A stretch of 64,000 nucleotides of DNA from an uncultured Clostridia bacterium (GCA_947628615.1 CANRAO010000002.1:115156-179155), one strand, 5' to 3'; positions 8,072-17,340 are shown, counted from the stretch's first letter. Notes: generated by a model not told the origin, from the sequence alone. A program made the numbers and translations.

Positions 8072-11000
8072 ATGAAAAACATATTTAATGAAATTTGCTT
8101 TAAGCTCGACTTTTATCAGGAGATAGAAAGGTCAATAAAAAACGGTAAAACTCCTCTTTCACTGACAGGAGTCTCCTCCGTTCATAAAGCACATCTGGCT
8201 TTGGCTCTTTGCGAGCTGAAGCCTTGCTGTATTGTCTGCGATACCGAAACCTCCGCAAGACGTATTTGCGAGGATATAAATTCATTCTCCCATGAGGAAA
8301 CTGCCTGTCTGTTCCCTGCTAAAGATTTCAACTTTGCGTATGTAGACAGCTTTTCAAGAGAGTATGAACATAAAAGAATAGAAGCGCTCTCTAAGATCAG
8401 AAAAGGTTTGTCTAAAATTATAGTTACAACCGTTGAAGCCTGTATGCAGGGCACTATTCCACCTGAAAAACTGGAAAAGTACTCCTTTGAAATTAAAACA
8501 GGCGAGGATATTAGTTTATCTGAGCTTACTTCATTACTGGTGTCATCAGGCTATAGCGAGTGTGAACAGGTCGAAGGGCAGGCACAGTTTTCAATTCGCG
8601 GCGGAATAGCAGACATTTTTCCGGTTCATTCTTCACAACCCTACAGACTTGAAATGTGGGGAGATACTGTAGATAGTATCCATATGTTTGAGGTAGAATC
8701 TCAAAGAAGACTTGAAAAAGTTAATTCGCTGACAGTTTCTCCTGCACTTGAAGTTATTTTTCCGTCTGCCGAAATATTTGCCGAAAGGATTCGAGAGGTT
8801 TCAAAAAAACCAAGAGGTAAAAATGCAGATAAAATCAAAGATAAGCTGTCTAAAGATTTAGATTTACTTGAAGCAGGAATTTCTTTGAATAATCTGGATA
8901 AATACTATGCTCTTGCTTACAACGAATTCTGCTCTGTTGTAGATTATTTTACAGACGGAATAGTAATTATCTCTGAAAACTCTAACTGCAAGGAGCAGGC
9001 TAAAACAATTTCAACTCAGCTTTCTGAAGATATTAAAATGCTCTATGAGGACGGTATACTTTTCAAACCTCTTGAAGTCTTTTACTGTGAATATGCAGAA
9101 CTTATGTCAAAAGCGGAAAAAACATCGCTTATTTATCTTGATACCTTTATGCGTGGCAGCGGAGACTTAAATCTGAAAGGTCTTATAAATGCAAGTCCAC
9201 TGCAAACATCAAGCTGGAGCGGAGATTTACGACATCTGATCGAAGACTTGACTGCCTACTGCAATCAAAACTACTGTGTTATAGTTTTCGCAGGAAGCGA
9301 AAAAACTCTTCCTATTCTGGTGAACGACTTAAGAAACAGCAATATTCCTGCTGAAATACTAAATGATAAATCACAAGTAACTCAAGGACTTGTTTATGTT
9401 ACCTATGGAAGTGCAAGCGGAGGCTTTGAATACCCTGAAATAAAATGCGCAATGATAACGGATCAAAAAATAAGCTCACCTAAAAAAAGACCAAAAAGGA
9501 AATACAAAAAAGGTGAGGAAATCAAAAATCTGTCCGATATATCAAGCGGAGATCTGGTTGTACACTCACTTTACGGAATAGGTAGATTTTCAGGAATACA
9601 AAAGCTTGAAACAAACGGTGTTACCAAAGACTATATAAAAATAAACTATGCAGGTACTGATATTCTATATGTTCCCGTTACACAGCTTGATTTGGTATCA
9701 CGTTATATCGGACCCCGTGACGACGCTAACATAAAACTGAACAAACTCAATTCGTTAGAATGGCAAAAAACAAGAAAGCGTGTTAAAACCGCAGTAAAGG
9801 ATATGGCGGACGAGTTGATAAAGCTATATGCAAAAAGGCAGATGTCAAAGGGCTTTGCATTCTCGCCAGATAACGACTGGCAGGCTGATTTTGAAGAACG
9901 CTTTGAATATCAGGAAACAGATGATCAGCTTCGTTCTGTAAATGAAATAAAGGAAGATATGCAAAAAGCTGTTCCTATGGACAGACTGCTTTGCGGAGAT
10001 GTCGGCTTTGGAAAGACGGAAGTCGCACTGAGAGCCTGTTTTAAATGTATGCTTGATTCAAAGCAGTGCGTAATTCTCGCCCCGACTACCGTACTTGCAT
10101 GGCAGCATTATCAAACTGCTGTAAAACGCTTTGAGCACTTCCCTGTTAAAATTGAGCTGCTCTCTCGGTTCAGAACTCCAAAACAGCAGAAGGAAATAAT
10201 AAAAGACCTTAAACGCGGTGTTATTGATATGGTAATCGGCACGCACCGACTTGTTCAGAAGGACGTTGAGTTTAAGAATCTCGGACTGGCAGTTATAGAC
10301 GAGGAGCAAAGGTTCGGCGTTGCACATAAGGAACGCTTTAAGGAAATGTTTTCCGGTATTGATATACTGACACTTTCTGCAACTCCAATACCCCGAACGC
10401 TTAATATGGCTATGAGCGGAATTAGAGATATGTCGGTCATTGAAGAACCGCCTCAGGACAGGTATCCTGTTCAGACTTATGTTATTGAACACAATGACGG
10501 TGTTGTGGCAAACGCAATTTCAAAGGAACTGCGCCGTGGCGGTCAGGTTTACTATATCCACAACAGAATTGAAACTATTGACCGATGTGTTTCAAAGCTT
10601 CAAAAACTCCTGCCTGACGCAAGAATTGGTGCTGCACACGGTCAAATCAGTGAAAACGAGCTATCTGAGATCTGGCGTCAGCTTATAGACAAAGAAATAG
10701 ACATTCTTGTTTGCACAACACTAATCGAAACAGGTGTAGACGTACCTAATGTAAACACCCTTATAATAGAAGACGCAGACAGACTTGGACTTTCACAGCT
10801 TTATCAGCTCAGAGGAAGAGTGGGCAGAAGCAATCGACGTGCATTTGCATATTTCACTTTCAGAAGAGGAAAGGTGCTTACAGAAATAGCCTCTAAACGA
10901 CTTAATGCAATCAGGGAATTCACACAGTTCGGCTCCGGATTCAGAATAGCTCTGCGTGACCTTGAAATAAGAGGTGCAGGTTCAATTCTATCAGGAAAAC

Positions 11001-11629
11001 AGCACGGACATATGGAAGCTGTAGGATACGATATGTATCTCAGACTGTTAAACGAAGCTATAGCAGAACAAAAGGGAGAAGCTCTCCCTTTATCGCCTGA
11101 AGATTGCCTTGTTGATATTGCAATTGACGCATATATTCCAGAAAAGTATATAGAAAGTCTTTCTCAGCGAATTGACGCATACAGAAAAATTGCTTCAATC
11201 CAGAACAGCGATGACAGCAGCGATGTTTTAGACGAACTTACCGACAGATACGGAAAACCGCCATTGGCTGTTCTGGGGCTAATTAATATTGCACTTATGC
11301 GTAATACAGCGTCAAAGCTGGGAATTACTGAAATCACACAGAGAGGAGACTGGCTGTATTTCTACATCAAGTCGCTTACCATTGAGCAGATAACTAATCT
11401 TAGACAGACTTACAGACAGCGTGTTGATTTTGAAGACGTCAAAAAGCCTCATATAAGGGTAGAACTCTTGCAAAAGCCGAAGAAACAAAAATCTGCCGAG
11501 CTTATGAAAGAGGTTCTTGATATAATGAGCGGTAATCTAACGTCTGACAATATTGAACAAAAAACAGAAGTTCCTGAATCAAAGCCTAATAAATACTTCA
11601 AGGGGAAAAAGAAACAAGAGAAAACTTAA
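8072..11629 (+). CDS. mfd: Transcription-repair coupling factor Mfd
   Basis: Mfd pushes RNA polymerase off DNA lesions and recruits UvrA. The 1185-residue length is typical. The N-terminal UvrB-homologous region (about residues 1-330) is followed by the CarD-like RNA-polymerase-interaction domain around 490-550 (GDLVVHSLYGIGRFSG). The RecG-like motor has Walker A GDVGFGKTEVALRA near residue 640, the box VIDEEQRFGV near 742, and LSATPIPRT. Motifs V/VI include LIETGVDVPNVNT and QLYQLRGRVGRS. The C-terminal TRCF domain occupies the last 150 residues, ending in a Lys-rich tail. The ribosome site is weak (AGGT). Confidence 0.97.
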   Translation: MKNIFNEICFKLDFYQEIERSIKNGKTPLSLTGVSSVHKAHLALALCELKPCCIVCDTETSARRICEDINSFSHEETACLFPAKDFNFAYVDSFSREYEHKRIEALSKIRKGLSKIIVTTVEACMQGTIPPEKLEKYSFEIKTGEDISLSELTSLLVSSGYSECEQVEGQAQFSIRGGIADIFPVHSSQPYRLEMWGDTVDSIHMFEVESQRRLEKVNSLTVSPALEVIFPSAEIFAERIREVSKKPRGKNADKIKDKLSKDLDLLEAGISLNNLDKYYALAYNEFCSVVDYFTDGIVIISENSNCKEQAKTISTQLSEDIKMLYEDGILFKPLEVFYCEYAELMSKAEKTSLIYLDTFMRGSGDLNLKGLINASPLQTSSWSGDLRHLIEDLTAYCNQNYCVIVFAGSEKTLPILVNDLRNSNIPAEILNDKSQVTQGLVYVTYGSASGGFEYPEIKCAMITDQKISSPKKRPKRKYKKGEEIKNLSDISSGDLVVHSLYGIGRFSGIQKLETNGVTKDYIKINYAGTDILYVPVTQLDLVSRYIGPRDDANIKLNKLNSLEWQKTRKRVKTAVKDMADELIKLYAKRQMSKGFAFSPDNDWQADFEERFEYQETDDQLRSVNEIKEDMQKAVPMDRLLCGDVGFGKTEVALRACFKCMLDSKQCVILAPTTVLAWQHYQTAVKRFEHFPVKIELLSRFRTPKQQKEIIKDLKRGVIDMVIGTHRLVQKDVEFKNLGLAVIDEEQRFGVAHKERFKEMFSGIDILTLSATPIPRTLNMAMSGIRDMSVIEEPPQDRYPVQTYVIEHNDGVVANAISKELRRGGQVYYIHNRIETIDRCVSKLQKLLPDARIGAAHGQISENELSEIWRQLIDKEIDILVCTTLIETGVDVPNVNTLIIEDADRLGLSQLYQLRGRVGRSNRRAFAYFTFRRGKVLTEIASKRLNAIREFTQFGSGFRIALRDLEIRGAGSILSGKQHGHMEAVGYDMYLRLLNEAIAEQKGEALPLSPEDCLVDIAIDAYIPEKYIESLSQRIDAYRKIASIQNSDDSSDVLDELTDRYGKPPLAVLGLINIALMRNTASKLGITEITQRGDWLYFYIKSLTIEQITNLRQTYRQRVDFEDVKKPHIRVELLQKPKKQKSAELMKEVLDIMSGNLTSDNIEQKTEVPESKPNKYFKGKKKQEKT

Positions 11630-11721
11630 ATATAATATTCATATATTATCAGCTTGACAGTATGATAAATAATTAAAATCATAAAATAAACTTATAGGCT
11701 ATTACGCAGAGAGGAGTAAAA

Positions 11722-12573
11722 ATGAAAAGTAAATTATTAAAAAATATATTGTTAATTATTATAGGTTCAGCAATGTATGCTTTTGCATTAAGCCAGTTCC
11801 TGACCCCGAATAAAATAGCACCGGGAGGAGTATCGGGCATATCCATTATGGCAAATCACCTGACCGGTATCGGCGTTGGAGCATTTTTATTTATTATAAA
11901 CATTCCGCTGCTGATTATCGGTTTTATAAAGCTGGGTAAGAGTTTTTTCTTTGGAACAATGGTCACGATTTTGCTGTCCTCCATATTAACCGATTTATTT
12001 GCAAAGCTCCCTCCCCTTACCGATAATACAATGCTTTCCGCTTTAGGAGGAGGTGTTGCTCTTGCAGTAGCGATAGGTCTGATTTTTAAAGCGGGCTACA
12101 CAACGGGAGGAACAGATATAATAGTAAGGCTTATAAAGCTAAGACACAAGCATCTGAAAACAGGAATAATATTCATAGCTGTTGACGGAATTATATCGAT
12201 ATTATCGGGAATAGTTTTCAGAAACCCTGATTATTCTCTGTATGCATTACTGTCGCTTGTAACATCAAGCATAGTTTTAGATATTGTACTATACGGAAGT
12301 GACGAGGCAAGGCTTGTATACATCATCACAAAAAAGGAAAAAGAAATCAGCGACTATATTCTAAAAAAAATGGATATAGGCTGTACCTTGCTTGACTGTC
12401 AGGGTGCTTATTCCGGAGAAAAGCGTCAGACAGTAATGTGCGCTATCAAAAAGCGTGACCTTCCACAGCTTCAGGAATATATTTTGCAAACCGACCGTGA
12501 TTCGTTTATGATAGTCACCTCAGCAAATGAGATTTACGGCGAGGGCTATAAGCTGAGAATGAATAATTACTAA
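11722..12573 (+). CDS. YitT-family membrane protein (DUF161 / DUF2179)
   Basis: This 283-residue protein has about five or six hydrophobic segments in residues 8-195 (for example IILLIIGSAMYAFAL and FLFIINIPLLIIGFI). They include conserved GGVSGISIMAN and GYTTGGTDIIVRLIK motifs of the YitT group. A soluble C-terminal DUF2179 domain follows (about residues 200-280, RLVYIITKKEKEISDYIL). The molecular function of the family is not settled. GAGAGGAG precedes the ATG. It is followed by a bidirectional terminator and a convergent operon. Confidence 0.9.
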   Translation: MKSKLLKNILLIIIGSAMYAFALSQFLTPNKIAPGGVSGISIMANHLTGIGVGAFLFIINIPLLIIGFIKLGKSFFFGTMVTILLSSILTDLFAKLPPLTDNTMLSALGGGVALAVAIGLIFKAGYTTGGTDIIVRLIKLRHKHLKTGIIFIAVDGIISILSGIVFRNPDYSLYALLSLVTSSIVLDIVLYGSDEARLVYIITKKEKEISDYILKKMDIGCTLLDCQGAYSGEKRQTVMCAIKKRDLPQLQEYILQTDRDSFMIVTSANEIYGEGYKLRMNNY

Positions 12574-12652
12574 AACAAATTCAACTTCAATATACCGTTC
12601 AAGTTCTTATGAATCCCAGGTACAACCATGGGTTTTCATTATGTAACAAAAA

Positions 12653-12686
12653 GGCACATAGATTTTTTCTTCTATGTGCCTGAATT
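12653..12686. terminator. Bidirectional terminator between convergent units
   Basis: GGCACATAGA pairs with TCTATGTGCC around TTTTTTCT (12653-12680). T-rich tracts occur on both strands, serving the YitT gene (plus) and the six-gene redox operon (minus). Confidence 0.8.
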
Positions 12687-12688
12687 TT

Positions 12689-13030
12689 TTAATTATCTGT
12701 GAGTGTTTCTTCTGCCCATACTTCTTTAGCCATATTGAAAACAGCCCAACCCTTCGGCCATCCGACATAAAATGCCACATGAGTAATAATGGCAGCGATT
12801 TCCTTTCTCGTAACACCTGAATTTTTTGCATTTTCCAGATGATATTTCAAAGAAGAATCGGTTATTCCCGATGACATCAATGCAACTACCGTAATTATAC
12901 ATCGAGTTTTTAAATCAATATCCTCATTATTCCAGTTCTCGCCGAAAAGTACATCATCATTATAATGTGCAAAGTCGGGAGCAAATTCCCCAAGTGAGTC
13001 TCTTCCAGCAGTTTGTACGATTTTTCCCAT
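12689..13030 (-). CDS. Carboxymuconolactone decarboxylase-family protein
   Basis: This small 113-residue all-helical protein matches the CMD/AhpD fold (DLKTRCIITVVALMSSG, KNSGVTRKEIAAIITHVAFYVGWP). The AhpD-type CxxC pair is absent, so a thiol peroxidase-partner role is unlikely and a decarboxylase-like or small-molecule role is more plausible. It starts at the ATG at 13030, preceded by AAGGAGG. It is the last gene of the operon running from 17053 to here, which suggests a role in handling reactive organic compounds; the substrate is unknown. Confidence 0.85.
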   Translation of the reverse strand: MGKIVQTAGRDSLGEFAPDFAHYNDDVLFGENWNNEDIDLKTRCIITVVALMSSGITDSSLKYHLENAKNSGVTRKEIAAIITHVAFYVGWPKGWAVFNMAKEVWAEETLTDN

Positions 13031-13073
13031 TTTAAATCCTCCTTAAATTCGTTTTATCTTATACTATTAATGA

Positions 13074-14243
13074 TTACAGACTTTCTTTCAGAATTTCAAC
13101 TATTTCGTCACGGTTCAGAACCTTGTAACCGCCGTTCATAATAAGAGTTGAATCAGCAATACCTTCAATCATATCCTTATTTGCACCTAGTTCGGTAATG
13201 TTGAGAGAAAGACCTAGTTCTTTCATCCAGTTTTCCATTTCAGACAAACCTTCCAAAGCTATTTGCTCATCTGTTTTGCCATCAGTTGAAACATTCCAAA
13301 CCTCAACGGCAAAGCGTTTGAACTTTGCAATTCCGTATGGCATAATATAACGATAATACGGCAGTGAAATAGCAGAAAGAGTCATACCGTGAGTAGCGTC
13401 AGTATAAGCACCCACCGCCTGACCGATCATATGAACCATCCAGTCTGTACTCTTGCCTCTGGATATAAGTGTATTCAAAGCCCACGTCGCCGTCCACATA
13501 ATATTGGAACGTGCTTCATAATTCTGCGGATCATTAACAGCAATTCTAGAACTATGAATCACCGAACGCATTAAAGCTTCACTCAAATAGTCGCTGGTGT
13601 TGTCATCGTCACCCGAGAAATACTGTTCGCAAATATGGTTGAAAATATCATAAATACCTGCAATCATCTGGCGTTTAGGCAATGTCATAGTAAATTTAGG
13701 ATTCAGAATTGAAAACCTAGGCATAATTCGCTCATCAGCGAACACATGACCGACTTTCATCTTACTTTTATGATTAGTAATTACAGAACCGGCATTCATT
13801 TCTGAACCCGTTCCAGCCATAGTCAGAACACAGCCTACAGGCAAAGTCTCGCAGTCAGGCTCCTCAAAACGGATATAATATTTCTCCCACGGGTCTTCCT
13901 TGCAGTTTACGGAAACAGAAACCGCCTTTGCATAGTCGCAGCAGGAGCCTCCGCCCACAGCCAACAGAAGGTCAACATTATTTTCTCTAGCAATCTCAAT
14001 TCCCTCATATAGCTTTTCTACAGTAGGATTTGGCATTACACCGCCGTCCTCAATAATGTTTTTGCCCTGTGCTTTCAGAATTTCAACAATCTGATCATAA
14101 ATCCCATTTTTCTTAATAGAACCTCCGCCGTAAATCAGCTGCACGTTCTTTCCGTATTTTGGCAGTTCGTCATTCAAATACTTTAATGAATCGTCTCCAA
14201 AATAAAGTTTTGTTGGATTGCAATAACTGAAATTTCCTAACAT
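13074..14243 (-). CDS. Iron-containing alcohol dehydrogenase (butanol dehydrogenase/YqhD type)
   Basis: This 389-residue group III alcohol dehydrogenase reduces aldehydes to alcohols, typically with NAD(P)H. The N-terminus (NPTKLYFGDDSL) and the Rossmann-like part with AVGGGSCCDYAKAVS (about residues 95-110) match the YqhD/BDH branch. The metal-binding His residues lie in YDIFNHICEQYF and in HMIGQAVGAYTDATHGMTLS. The ATG at 14243 has AAGGAGG upstream. A weak internal promoter may lie at 14295-14322, but the gene also fits within the TetR-headed operon, presumably to reduce aldehydes formed or imported under stress. Confidence 0.93.
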   Translation of the reverse strand: MLGNFSYCNPTKLYFGDDSLKYLNDELPKYGKNVQLIYGGGSIKKNGIYDQIVEILKAQGKNIIEDGGVMPNPTVEKLYEGIEIARENNVDLLLAVGGGSCCDYAKAVSVSVNCKEDPWEKYYIRFEEPDCETLPVGCVLTMAGTGSEMNAGSVITNHKSKMKVGHVFADERIMPRFSILNPKFTMTLPKRQMIAGIYDIFNHICEQYFSGDDDNTSDYLSEALMRSVIHSSRIAVNDPQNYEARSNIMWTATWALNTLISRGKSTDWMVHMIGQAVGAYTDATHGMTLSAISLPYYRYIMPYGIAKFKRFAVEVWNVSTDGKTDEQIALEGLSEMENWMKELGLSLNITELGANKDMIEGIADSTLIMNGGYKVLNRDEIVEILKESL

Positions 14244-14294
14244 AATAATCCTCCTTATATCTTATAAATATAAAATCTCTTGTTAATATTTTTT

Positions 14295-14322
14295 ATTATA
14301 TAGTGTAAAGCGAATAAATCAA
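14295..14322 (-). promoter_or_regulatory. Possible internal promoter before the alcohol dehydrogenase gene
   Basis: On the minus strand TTGATT (14317-14322) and TATAAT (14295-14300) are 16 bases apart in the 90-base gap after the flavodoxin gene. Confidence 0.5.
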
Positions 14323-14333
14323 GCGAATTATTT

Positions 14334-14810
14334 TTACAGCTTTTCTGCCCACTTTTTCAGTTCGTCCGCAGAGGGCGAACCGTTCAGGAGCCTACCCTCT
14401 GTAATTACTGTGTCTTTTGAAACGGAACTCTTTAATCCTGCAACGGTTTTTCCAAATCCGCTTCCGCCTGAAGTCGCAAACAGAACGATCTTCTTCCCCG
14501 AAAAATCATAGCTTTCAAGAAAACTATTGATGATAGTCGGGGCAACATACCACCATATCGGAAAACCAAGCAGTATCGTATCATGTCCTGAAATATCAGC
14601 TTTCGTGTCCGCAAGAACAGGACGGCTTGTTTTGTCGCTCATCTCAACGGAGCTGCGTGATTTTTTATCCATCCAGTTCAAATCCGCCTGTGTGTATGGT
14701 ACAGCAGGCTTTATCTCATATAGGTCTGCGCCGATTACTTTTGCGAGATTCTCGGCGGCTTTTGCGGTGTTTCCGCTCGCAGAAAAATATGCAACTAAAA
14801 TTTTACTCAT
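14334..14810 (-). CDS. Flavodoxin
   Basis: The 158-residue product has the flavodoxin fold and the FMN phosphate loop YFSASGNTAKAAE near the N-terminus. LGFPIWWYVAPTIINSFLESYDFSGK is the conserved stretch of the flavodoxin_4 group, and LFATSGGSGFGKT follows. It probably passes electrons or reduces quinone-like compounds as an FMN protein in the cytoplasm. The frame starts at a GTG (14819); the ATG at 14810 aligns better with the family start, although ribosome-site spacing is not decisive. It lies between aldo/keto reductase and alcohol dehydrogenase genes in the TetR-headed operon. Confidence 0.9.
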   Translation of the reverse strand: MSKILVAYFSASGNTAKAAENLAKVIGADLYEIKPAVPYTQADLNWMDKKSRSSVEMSDKTSRPVLADTKADISGHDTILLGFPIWWYVAPTIINSFLESYDFSGKKIVLFATSGGSGFGKTVAGLKSSVSKDTVITEGRLLNGSPSADELKKWAEKL

Positions 14811-14844
14811 ATCACTCACTAGTCCTTTCTGTTTCCTACATAAT

Positions 14845-15855
14845 TTATATTACATTTCCGGCTTTCTGCTTGCCGTTTTGTGCCATAACTCCTGCCAGTG
14901 CATGAGGTACATACAGTTCCTCTAAGTAGTTTATTTCATCTGGAGTCAGTTCCAAATCTACAGCCTTTACTGCACCGTCAACATGGGAAAGCTTTGTAGC
15001 TCCAACGATAGGTGAAGTTACTTTTGTAAGCAGCCATGCAAGAGAAATCTCTGTCATAGATACGCCGCGTTTTTCTGCCAACTCCTCAACACGGCGAATG
15101 ATCTTGCCGTCTGCTTCGGAGGTAGCATCATACTTAAATCGGGCATATGAATCCTCTTGAAAACGTTTTGAGGTTTCCCCTTGATGTCGGGATAATCTTC
15201 CGCTTGCCAAAGCACTATACGGCGTCATTGCTATCCCCTCAGATGCACAGAACGGAGCCATCTCACGTTCTTCCTCACGGGCAATCAGGTTGTAATGTCC
15301 TTGAATTGAGATAAACTCAGTCAGTCCATTGGCTCTTGCATAATAGTTTGCTTTCGCAAGCTGCCATGCAAAGCAGTTTGAAATGCCGATATACCGTACT
15401 TTGCCGGATTTCACAGCACTGTGAAGACCGTCCATAATTTCCTCCATAGGAGTGTGATAGTCCCACATATGATAGATATAAAGGTCAACATAATCCAAAC
15501 CGAGATTTTGCAGACTCTTGTTCAGATAGTTCTCAATGTGCTGTTGCCCTGTGACTCCGCTGTCAATCTCGTCCTGTGTCCTGGGCGTAAATTTTGTGGC
15601 AATAACATAATCATCACGCCTTGCAAAGTCCCTAAGTGCCTTGCCTACAAATTGCTCACTGGTGCCGTTTTGGTAGACAATGGCGGTATCATAGAAATTT
15701 ATCCCCAGATCAAGACCATGCTTGATGATTTTCCGTGTTTCCGCTTCACCGATCGTCCAGCTATGCTGCCCAGTGGCGGCATTCCCAAATCCCATGCAGC
15801 CCATACAAATACGGGATACATTCAAGTCAGATTTTCCTAAATATGCGTACTTCAT
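14845..15855 (-). CDS. Aldo/keto reductase
   Basis: This 336-residue NADPH-dependent aldo/keto reductase has the full barrel of the YhdN/IolS-like group. Catalytic residues are visible: Asp-Tyr in NFYDTAIVYQNG (about residues 55-65), Lys in YVIATKFTP, and His in DLYIYHMWD. The cofactor region has IAMTPYSALASGRL and LAWLLTKVTSPIVGATK. The start ATG at 15855 has GGGAGG eight bases upstream. It is the third gene of the TetR-headed operon; a role in carbonyl or quinone reduction is inferred from its neighbours. Confidence 0.93.
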   Translation of the reverse strand: MKYAYLGKSDLNVSRICMGCMGFGNAATGQHSWTIGEAETRKIIKHGLDLGINFYDTAIVYQNGTSEQFVGKALRDFARRDDYVIATKFTPRTQDEIDSGVTGQQHIENYLNKSLQNLGLDYVDLYIYHMWDYHTPMEEIMDGLHSAVKSGKVRYIGISNCFAWQLAKANYYARANGLTEFISIQGHYNLIAREEEREMAPFCASEGIAMTPYSALASGRLSRHQGETSKRFQEDSYARFKYDATSEADGKIIRRVEELAEKRGVSMTEISLAWLLTKVTSPIVGATKLSHVDGAVKAVDLELTPDEINYLEELYVPHALAGVMAQNGKQKAGNVI

Positions 15856-15868
15856 ATCAATCCTCCCG

Positions 15869-16492
15869 TCAAACCTTTAATAAACATTTCGCACAATTAT
15901 AAGTAATTTCGTAAATCGTCATAAACACATAATTGACATTTGCTTTTTCCATAGCTGACCTCTGCTTATCATTTACGATGGTATATGGGTAAATCCCAAA
16001 CATAAACGGAAAAAATGAATATATAAAGTCCTGTTTTTCAGAAACCGACATATCGGGGAAATACTTTTCTAAACATCTCATAACCGTATGCAGCGATTCT
16101 CCATAAGCTACTTTGAATTCAGCCAGCTGCTCCGGACGACTGCTGCTCTCCATATCATAGTGGTTCATAGACATAATTTTCAAAAGCTGTTCCCGCTTTT
16201 CCAAGGATCTCGCCAACTTGTCGGCAAATTTGTCTTTTGAAAGCGCAGCATTTTCCTCAATAATTTTGTTCAAATCAACGATCCACAACTCATATTCTCT
16301 CTGCAAAAGTGCAAGGAAGATTTCTTCTTTTGTCTGAAAATAATTGTAGATTGAGGTTCGGGTAAAACTGGTGGCGCTGCCAATATCTTTTAAGGAGATT
16401 TCCTTAAAACTCTTTGACTTATACAGTTCCTCGCAAGCATTTATAATTTCTTCTTTACGGGCATTTGTAAGCTCTGGTGATCCTTTTGGCAT
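15869..16492 (-). CDS. TetR/AcrR-family transcriptional regulator
   Basis: This 207-residue regulator has an N-terminal TetR helix-turn-helix at about residues 10-55 (ISLKDIGSATSFTRTSIYNYFQTKEEIFLALL), followed by a helical ligand-binding domain with no close match I recognise. The ATG at 16492 follows GTGAGG and lies three bases after the flavin reductase stop. Two matching 13-base palindromes flank the operon promoter (17080-17126) and are the obvious candidate operators, so it probably represses its own operon and releases it on binding an electrophile or aldehyde ligand. The ligand is unknown. Confidence 0.9.
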   Translation of the reverse strand: MPKGSPELTNARKEEIINACEELYKSKSFKEISLKDIGSATSFTRTSIYNYFQTKEEIFLALLQREYELWIVDLNKIIEENAALSKDKFADKLARSLEKREQLLKIMSMNHYDMESSSRPEQLAEFKVAYGESLHTVMRCLEKYFPDMSVSEKQDFIYSFFPFMFGIYPYTIVNDKQRSAMEKANVNYVFMTIYEITYNCAKCLLKV

Positions 16493-16495
16493 AGT

Positions 16496-17053
16496 TTATT
16501 CCTCACTATTTATATTCTTAAAAGAAAGACATTTACCTATCACATCTCCTGTTTTCAAGTATTGATAGGTGGGAAACTCGAACAGTATCGGCTTTAATGT
16601 ATTGTAGTTGATTTTTCCGTCAGCGTCCAGATGTTCCTCGTCAACATAGGTATTTTCGATAGAACATATAAAGTTCTCAAAGTTAGGCGTTTCATATATA
16701 TCCTCAACCTTGCACTCTAATGTCAAAGGTGCATCACTAATGATCGGCACTCCTGCATCACCTGTTTCGTAAGAGAACACATCAGACTTATCTATCTTGC
16801 TGCCACTTACAGAACCTACGTAATCCGCCCGGGACAAAATTTTCTCATCAACAATATTGATAGATAACTTCCTTGTTTCTTTGATATTGCTGTTAATAAA
16901 ATGTGGTGCGGCAAGGCTTACCAACACTCGGTCATGACCGATAATTCCTAAATGACCTACCAAAGTCCATGTAGGCTTATCACCGTTCATTGCACCGACT
17001 ACAGTAATAGGCATAGGATAAAGTGCTAGCTTAGAACCAATGTTTTTCTTCAT
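16496..17053 (-). CDS. Flavin reductase family protein (FMN-binding split barrel)
   Basis: The 185-residue product matches the flavin reductase-like FMN-binding fold. MPITVVGAMNGDKPTW at the start and VLVSLAAPHFINSNIKETRKLSINIVDE bind the flavin in relatives. These proteins reduce free flavin with NAD(P)H, or bind FMN as small oxidoreductases. It is the first gene of the six-gene operon, directly behind the palindrome-flanked promoter, and so should be the most strongly induced. Confidence 0.9.
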   Translation of the reverse strand: MKKNIGSKLALYPMPITVVGAMNGDKPTWTLVGHLGIIGHDRVLVSLAAPHFINSNIKETRKLSINIVDEKILSRADYVGSVSGSKIDKSDVFSYETGDAGVPIISDAPLTLECKVEDIYETPNFENFICSIENTYVDEEHLDADGKINYNTLKPILFEFPTYQYLKTGDVIGKCLSFKNINSEE

Positions 17054-17079
17054 AGTTTCGTTACCTTCTTTATTTATTC

Positions 17080-17127
17080 TGACATCATGTCAATATATAG
17101 TATAGCATTATTCTGACACAGTGTCAA
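17080..17127 (-). promoter_or_regulatory. Operon promoter flanked by two TetR-type palindromic operators
   Basis: The minus strand has TTGACA (17122-17127) and TATACT (17099-17104) with a 17-base spacer. Two 13-base perfect palindromes of the same type are present: TGACACAGTGTCA at 17114-17126 overlaps the -35 box, and TGACATCATGTCA at 17080-17092 lies just past the -10 box. Their centres are 34 bases apart. Both share TGACA-N3-TGTCA, as expected for a dimeric repressor such as the TetR protein encoded second in the operon. Confidence 0.8.
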
Positions 17128-17197
17128 TAGCTTTTTGGAAACTTTTATACTTATTTTTTATACATTTTATGACTTTAATCTTTCTATATCACTCTCC

Positions 17198-17317
17198 TCA
17201 CAACTCTGCTAATAAATGACGAGATTGGATCTGTATCTGACTAATTATCTTATAATCCGTCTCATTTGTGGAAACCGGTAAACCATTATTGTCTCTGTAT
17301 AATATATCTTGTTTCAC
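17198..17317 (-). CDS. Small ORF, 39 residues, unknown
   Basis: A GTG-started frame of 40 codons begins 23 bases after the stop of the ferredoxin-type aldo/keto reductase gene and has AAAGGA eight bases before its start. It encodes a polar 39-residue peptide (KQDILYRDNNGLPVST near the start, QIQIQSRHLLAEL at the end). I recognise no family. It may be a real small gene at the end of the flavodoxin-aldo/keto reductase unit, a remnant of a longer gene, or chance. Confidence 0.3.
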   Translation of the reverse strand: MKQDILYRDNNGLPVSTNETDYKIISQIQIQSRHLLAEL

Positions 17318-17340
17318 TTGCTCTATCCTTTATAAAAACT

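Noticed and set aside
10058..10492. 144-codon minus-strand frame within mfd
   Set aside because: Antisense to the conserved helicase motor; no start signal.
14268..14300. TTGTTAA half-site before the iron alcohol dehydrogenase gene as a Rex operator
   Set aside because: The second half is TTTTATT and does not match TTAACAA; only one half-site is present.
12689..17053. Classification of the redox operon as a defence island
   Set aside because: All six genes are common metabolic or stress families; there is no nuclease, methylase, toxin or other defence hallmark.
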